Of a stretch of 7,063 bases of DNA, positions 5,267-7,063 are shown in pieces (the stretch's first letter is position 1; every line of letters starts with the position of its first letter). Under the pieces are notes generated by a model. The model was not told where the DNA came from, ran no database searches, and saw nothing but the letters and a program-made list of their open reading frames with translations. The DNA is from Thiotrichales bacterium. Its GTDB lineage: Bacteria; Pseudomonadota; Gammaproteobacteria; UWMA-0217. The position numbers and the translations under genes are program-made. The stretch lies in contig JANTGD010000185.1 of assembly GCA_024763135.1 (NCBI GenBank), positions 1-7,063 of the forward strand, given 5' to 3'.

Positions 5267-6682
5267 ATGTCTAACGTTTCCACAACTGCTCAAATCAATG
5301 CCCACGGCGTGGTGCCGCGGTCGGTCAAAGGCCGGTTTCGGCGCATTAAATCAACGATACTTTTTATTGCTTATTTTGTTTATTTTGGTCTGCCATGGTT
5401 GGGATGGGAGCGTACGGTTGGACCGGATCGGGCAGTAGTATTCGACATAGGCGCGCGTAAGTTTTACTTATTCGATCTGGTTGTACAACCTCAGCAAATT
5501 TTCTGGTTGACCGGATTATTATTGATTGCAGCATTATTGTTATTTTTCGTGACTGGTATCGCCGGGCGAATCTTTTGTGGTTATTTTTGTTTTCAAACAC
5601 TTTGGACCGATTTGTTTTTTATGCTCGAACGCTGGGTCCAGGGCGAGCGGCCAGCCCGGCTACGTTTGGCGCAACAGTCATGGAATGCTGAAAAGCTGTT
5701 CAAAAAAGGGTTGACCTCGGCGCTGTGGTTGTTGGCGGCATTTTGGACGGGATTCACTTTTACGCTGTACTGGGGGAGCGGCACCGCCAGCGAAATGCTG
5801 GTGAATTTTCTTACAGGTGAAGCCCATCATGCTGTGTACATCACAACACTGATACTCACCACCACTACATTTGTAATGGCGGGATTGGCGCGGGAGAATG
5901 TGTGCATGCATATGTGCCCCTACTCACGCTTTCAGGCAGTGATGTTCGATAAAAACACCAAATTGGTTACCTATGATCAGGCGAGGGGTGAAGGTGAGCA
6001 AGGCCGTGCCAAGGTCACTAAAGCGCTTAAATCACTGCCGCAGCGGCATGCGGCGGGTGTGGGTGACTGTATCGATTGCGGGTTTTGTGTGCAAGTGTGT
6101 CCCACCGGGATTGATATTCGCGATGGACTACAGATCTCCTGTATACATTGTGGTTTGTGTATTGATGCCTGCGATCAGATCATGGAAAGTCGTGGCTGGG
6201 ATAAAGGTCTGATCCGGTTTGCTTCCGAGGCAGAGGCTCAAGGAGGAAAGACTCGGCATTTCACCTTGAAAAATCTCGGTTATGGGGTGTCTATCCTGGT
6301 GGTCACTGCGGTGTTGTTTTGGAGTGTTGCGCACCAGAGCGAGGTGGATGTATCGATTTCGCAGATTCGCCAGCCCCTGTACGTGACACTGTCTGACGGA
6401 AGTATCCAAAACAGTTATGAAATCAAGCTCACCAATGATACGAGTACGCCAAAAGACTATCGCCTGGGAATCACAGGGCTTGCGCAGGCGGTGCTCGATA
6501 CCGGTGAAATTCGTGATATCCACCTCAAACCGCTGCAGCATCTTATGATCTACGCAAAAGTTCGACGCCCCGCTGCGGCTCAGCACGCGATGGACAAGAT
6601 TGCAGACTTCCGCTTCACGCTCACGGCTACGGCTACTGGTGAAGTGGTCGCGGAAATTCCTGCCCGTTTTTACACGCCGTAA
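5267..6682 (+). CDS. ccoG: CcoG, cbb3 oxidase assembly protein (Fe-S cupric reductase)
   Basis: A 471-residue inner-membrane Fe-S protein (CcoG/FixG/RdxA family). In studied members it reduces Cu(II) to Cu(I) for delivery to the CuB site of CcoN. Membrane segments are visible at about 31-47, 78-97, 150-170, 189-206 and 337-355. Conserved cysteines C104 and C108 lie in FCGYFCFQTLWTDLF, and C213 and C217 in NVCMHMCPYSRFQ. Two 4Fe-4S sites follow: C268, C271, C274, C278 and C292, C295, C298, C302, each with C-x2-C-x2-C-x3-C spacing. The C-terminal part (about 356-471) is the periplasmic Ig-like domain of the family. The start is fixed by a stop upstream in frame (5225-5227) with no other start between. 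The ribosome site is weak. It is separated from ccoP by 610 bases and is not followed by ccoH, ccoI or ccoS within the window. Confidence 0.96.
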   Translation: MSNVSTTAQINAHGVVPRSVKGRFRRIKSTILFIAYFVYFGLPWLGWERTVGPDRAVVFDIGARKFYLFDLVVQPQQIFWLTGLLLIAALLLFFVTGIAGRIFCGYFCFQTLWTDLFFMLERWVQGERPARLRLAQQSWNAEKLFKKGLTSALWLLAAFWTGFTFTLYWGSGTASEMLVNFLTGEAHHAVYITTLILTTTTFVMAGLARENVCMHMCPYSRFQAVMFDKNTKLVTYDQARGEGEQGRAKVTKALKSLPQRHAAGVGDCIDCGFCVQVCPTGIDIRDGLQISCIHCGLCIDACDQIMESRGWDKGLIRFASEAEAQGGKTRHFTLKNLGYGVSILVVTAVLFWSVAHQSEVDVSISQIRQPLYVTLSDGSIQNSYEIKLTNDTSTPKDYRLGITGLAQAVLDTGEIRDIHLKPLQHLMIYAKVRRPAAAQHAMDKIADFRFTLTATATGEVVAEIPARFYTP

Positions 6683-6735
6683 GTTGTAAGACTGATTGAT
6701 ACTGAGACAATCCAGAGAAAAGCCTGGTGCAGAGC

Positions 6736-6790
6736 GCCCCAGATGTTACGGGCCAAGGCGGGGCTTGCCGGTAATGACCCGCGGTCCTTG
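6736..6790 (+). other. GC-rich fold-back sequence after ccoG
   Basis: Several foldings compete: GCCCC (6736-6740) with GGGGC (6760-6764); GGCCAAG (6751-6757) with CTTGCC (6764-6769) leaving one bulged C; and CAAGGCGGG (6754-6762) with CCCG (6778-6781) plus CCTTG (6786-6790) across a 4-base bulge. No T run follows, so it is not an intrinsic terminator. It may be a structured 3' end or mRNA-protecting element. Confidence 0.25.
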
Positions 6791-6822
6791 CCAAATAGTG
6801 CAACAATGAACTGTAATCTCTG

Positions 6823-6847
6823 AGACGCTCCCTGCGGGCGGGTCTTT
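6823..6847 (+). terminator. Possible terminator for ccoG
   Basis: AGAC (6823-6826) pairs with GTCT (6842-6845); after a mismatch C6828 pairs with G6840, and CCC (6830-6832) pairs with GGG (6836-6838) around a TGC loop. Only TCTTTG follows, so the T run is poor. It lies 140 bases after the ccoG stop. Confidence 0.3.
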
Positions 6848-6986
6848 GGGCACTTATCCACGGTGTTGCACCGGCTAGACATAAAATCTCTATGCCTGCA
6901 TCGGCGCGCCTTATGCCTGAGCGCTCTGAGATGCGCTGAATGAGGCTTGACTATGGATTTTCGTGACGACTCAGCGTGTTTAGATT

Positions 6987-7000
6987 TTGGTACCTATCAA
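6987..7000. promoter_or_regulatory. FNR/Anr-type binding site
   Basis: TTGGTACCTATCAA matches the consensus TTGAT-N4-ATCAA at 9 of 10 positions. A -10-like TATAGT (7028-7033, 5 of 6) lies 27 bases after it; the usual class II spacing is about 22. A promoter here would start near 7040 and serve a gene beyond the window. By base counting, about 0.04 such sites would be expected by chance in the 1.24 kb of noncoding sequence here. Confidence 0.45.
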
Positions 7001-7063
7001 GGCATTTTCGCACGGAGAATGTGAGCATATAGTCAGTATGCGACCATTCGAGTACGAAAATAA

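Larger units (their letters stand above)
6683..7063. other. 381-base region after ccoG without a convincing gene
   Basis: No reading frame longer than about 70 codons and no recognised protein is present. The region contains GC-rich hairpins (6736-6790 and 6823-6847), a small perfect hairpin CGGTG-TTG-CACCG (6861-6873), a single DnaA-box-like TTATCCACG (6854-6862, 8 of 9), the palindromes GGCGCGCC (6903-6910) and GAGCGCTC (6919-6926), a direct repeat TATGCCTG (6891-6898, 6912-6919), a 23-codon frame at 6953-7024 preceded by GAGG, and an FNR-type site (6987-7000). Confidence 0.65.

Noticed and set aside
6854..6862. DnaA box as evidence of a replication origin
   Set aside because: A single 8 of 9 match with no further boxes, no AT-rich unwinding region and no dnaA or parAB nearby.
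6953..7024. 23-codon frame with a GAGG ribosome-like site 7 bases upstream
   Set aside because: Too short to judge, no recognisable sequence, and the FNR-type site lies inside it.
7038..7063. ATG opening a frame (MRPFEYEN) that runs off the window end
   Set aside because: No ribosome site at proper spacing, only eight codons visible, and the likely transcription start near 7040 would fall within its start codon.

Overview
The window carries the end of a biotin-synthesis gene pair (bioH-bioC) followed by a complete cbb3-type cytochrome c oxidase operon (ccoNOQP) and its maturation gene ccoG, all on the + strand. Gene content, the BioH/BioC pair and the full CcoNOQP-G set point to a respiring proteobacterium, most likely a gammaproteobacterium. 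The genus cannot be told from the sequence alone. I see no mobile element, tRNA, rRNA or CRISPR array.

Layout. 1-210 is the 3' end of bioH and 200-1060 is bioC, overlapping it by 11 bases; together they make the pimeloyl-ACP precursor of biotin. 1061-1311 is a short gap that should hold the ccoN promoter; it has a possible promoter next to an 8-bp direct repeat and a 38-codon reading frame with a good ribosome binding site. 1312-4656 is ccoN, ccoO, ccoQ and ccoP, tightly packed (gaps of 13 and 9-15 bases, then an ATGA overlap), so they are one transcription unit. 4657-5266 is a 610-base gap with no convincing gene; it contains a good intrinsic terminator at 5080-5126 and some protein-like fragments. 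5267-6682 is ccoG. 6683-7063 has no convincing gene but holds structured GC-rich sequence and, near its end, a near-perfect FNR/Anr-type site that probably belongs to a gene beyond the window.

How the genes work together. CcoN (heme b, heme b3 and CuB) reduces oxygen; CcoO (one heme c) and CcoP (two hemes c) bring electrons from soluble cytochrome c; CcoQ is the small stabilising subunit; CcoG is the membrane Fe-S protein that supplies reduced copper for CuB assembly. All heme and copper ligands expected in CcoN, CcoO and CcoP are present, so the oxidase looks functional.

The five main genes belong to known families. I found no clear sign of a new biological system. The parts worth a second look are the three noncoding gaps, the long form of CcoO, and an unusual loss of a cofactor-contacting acidic residue in BioC.
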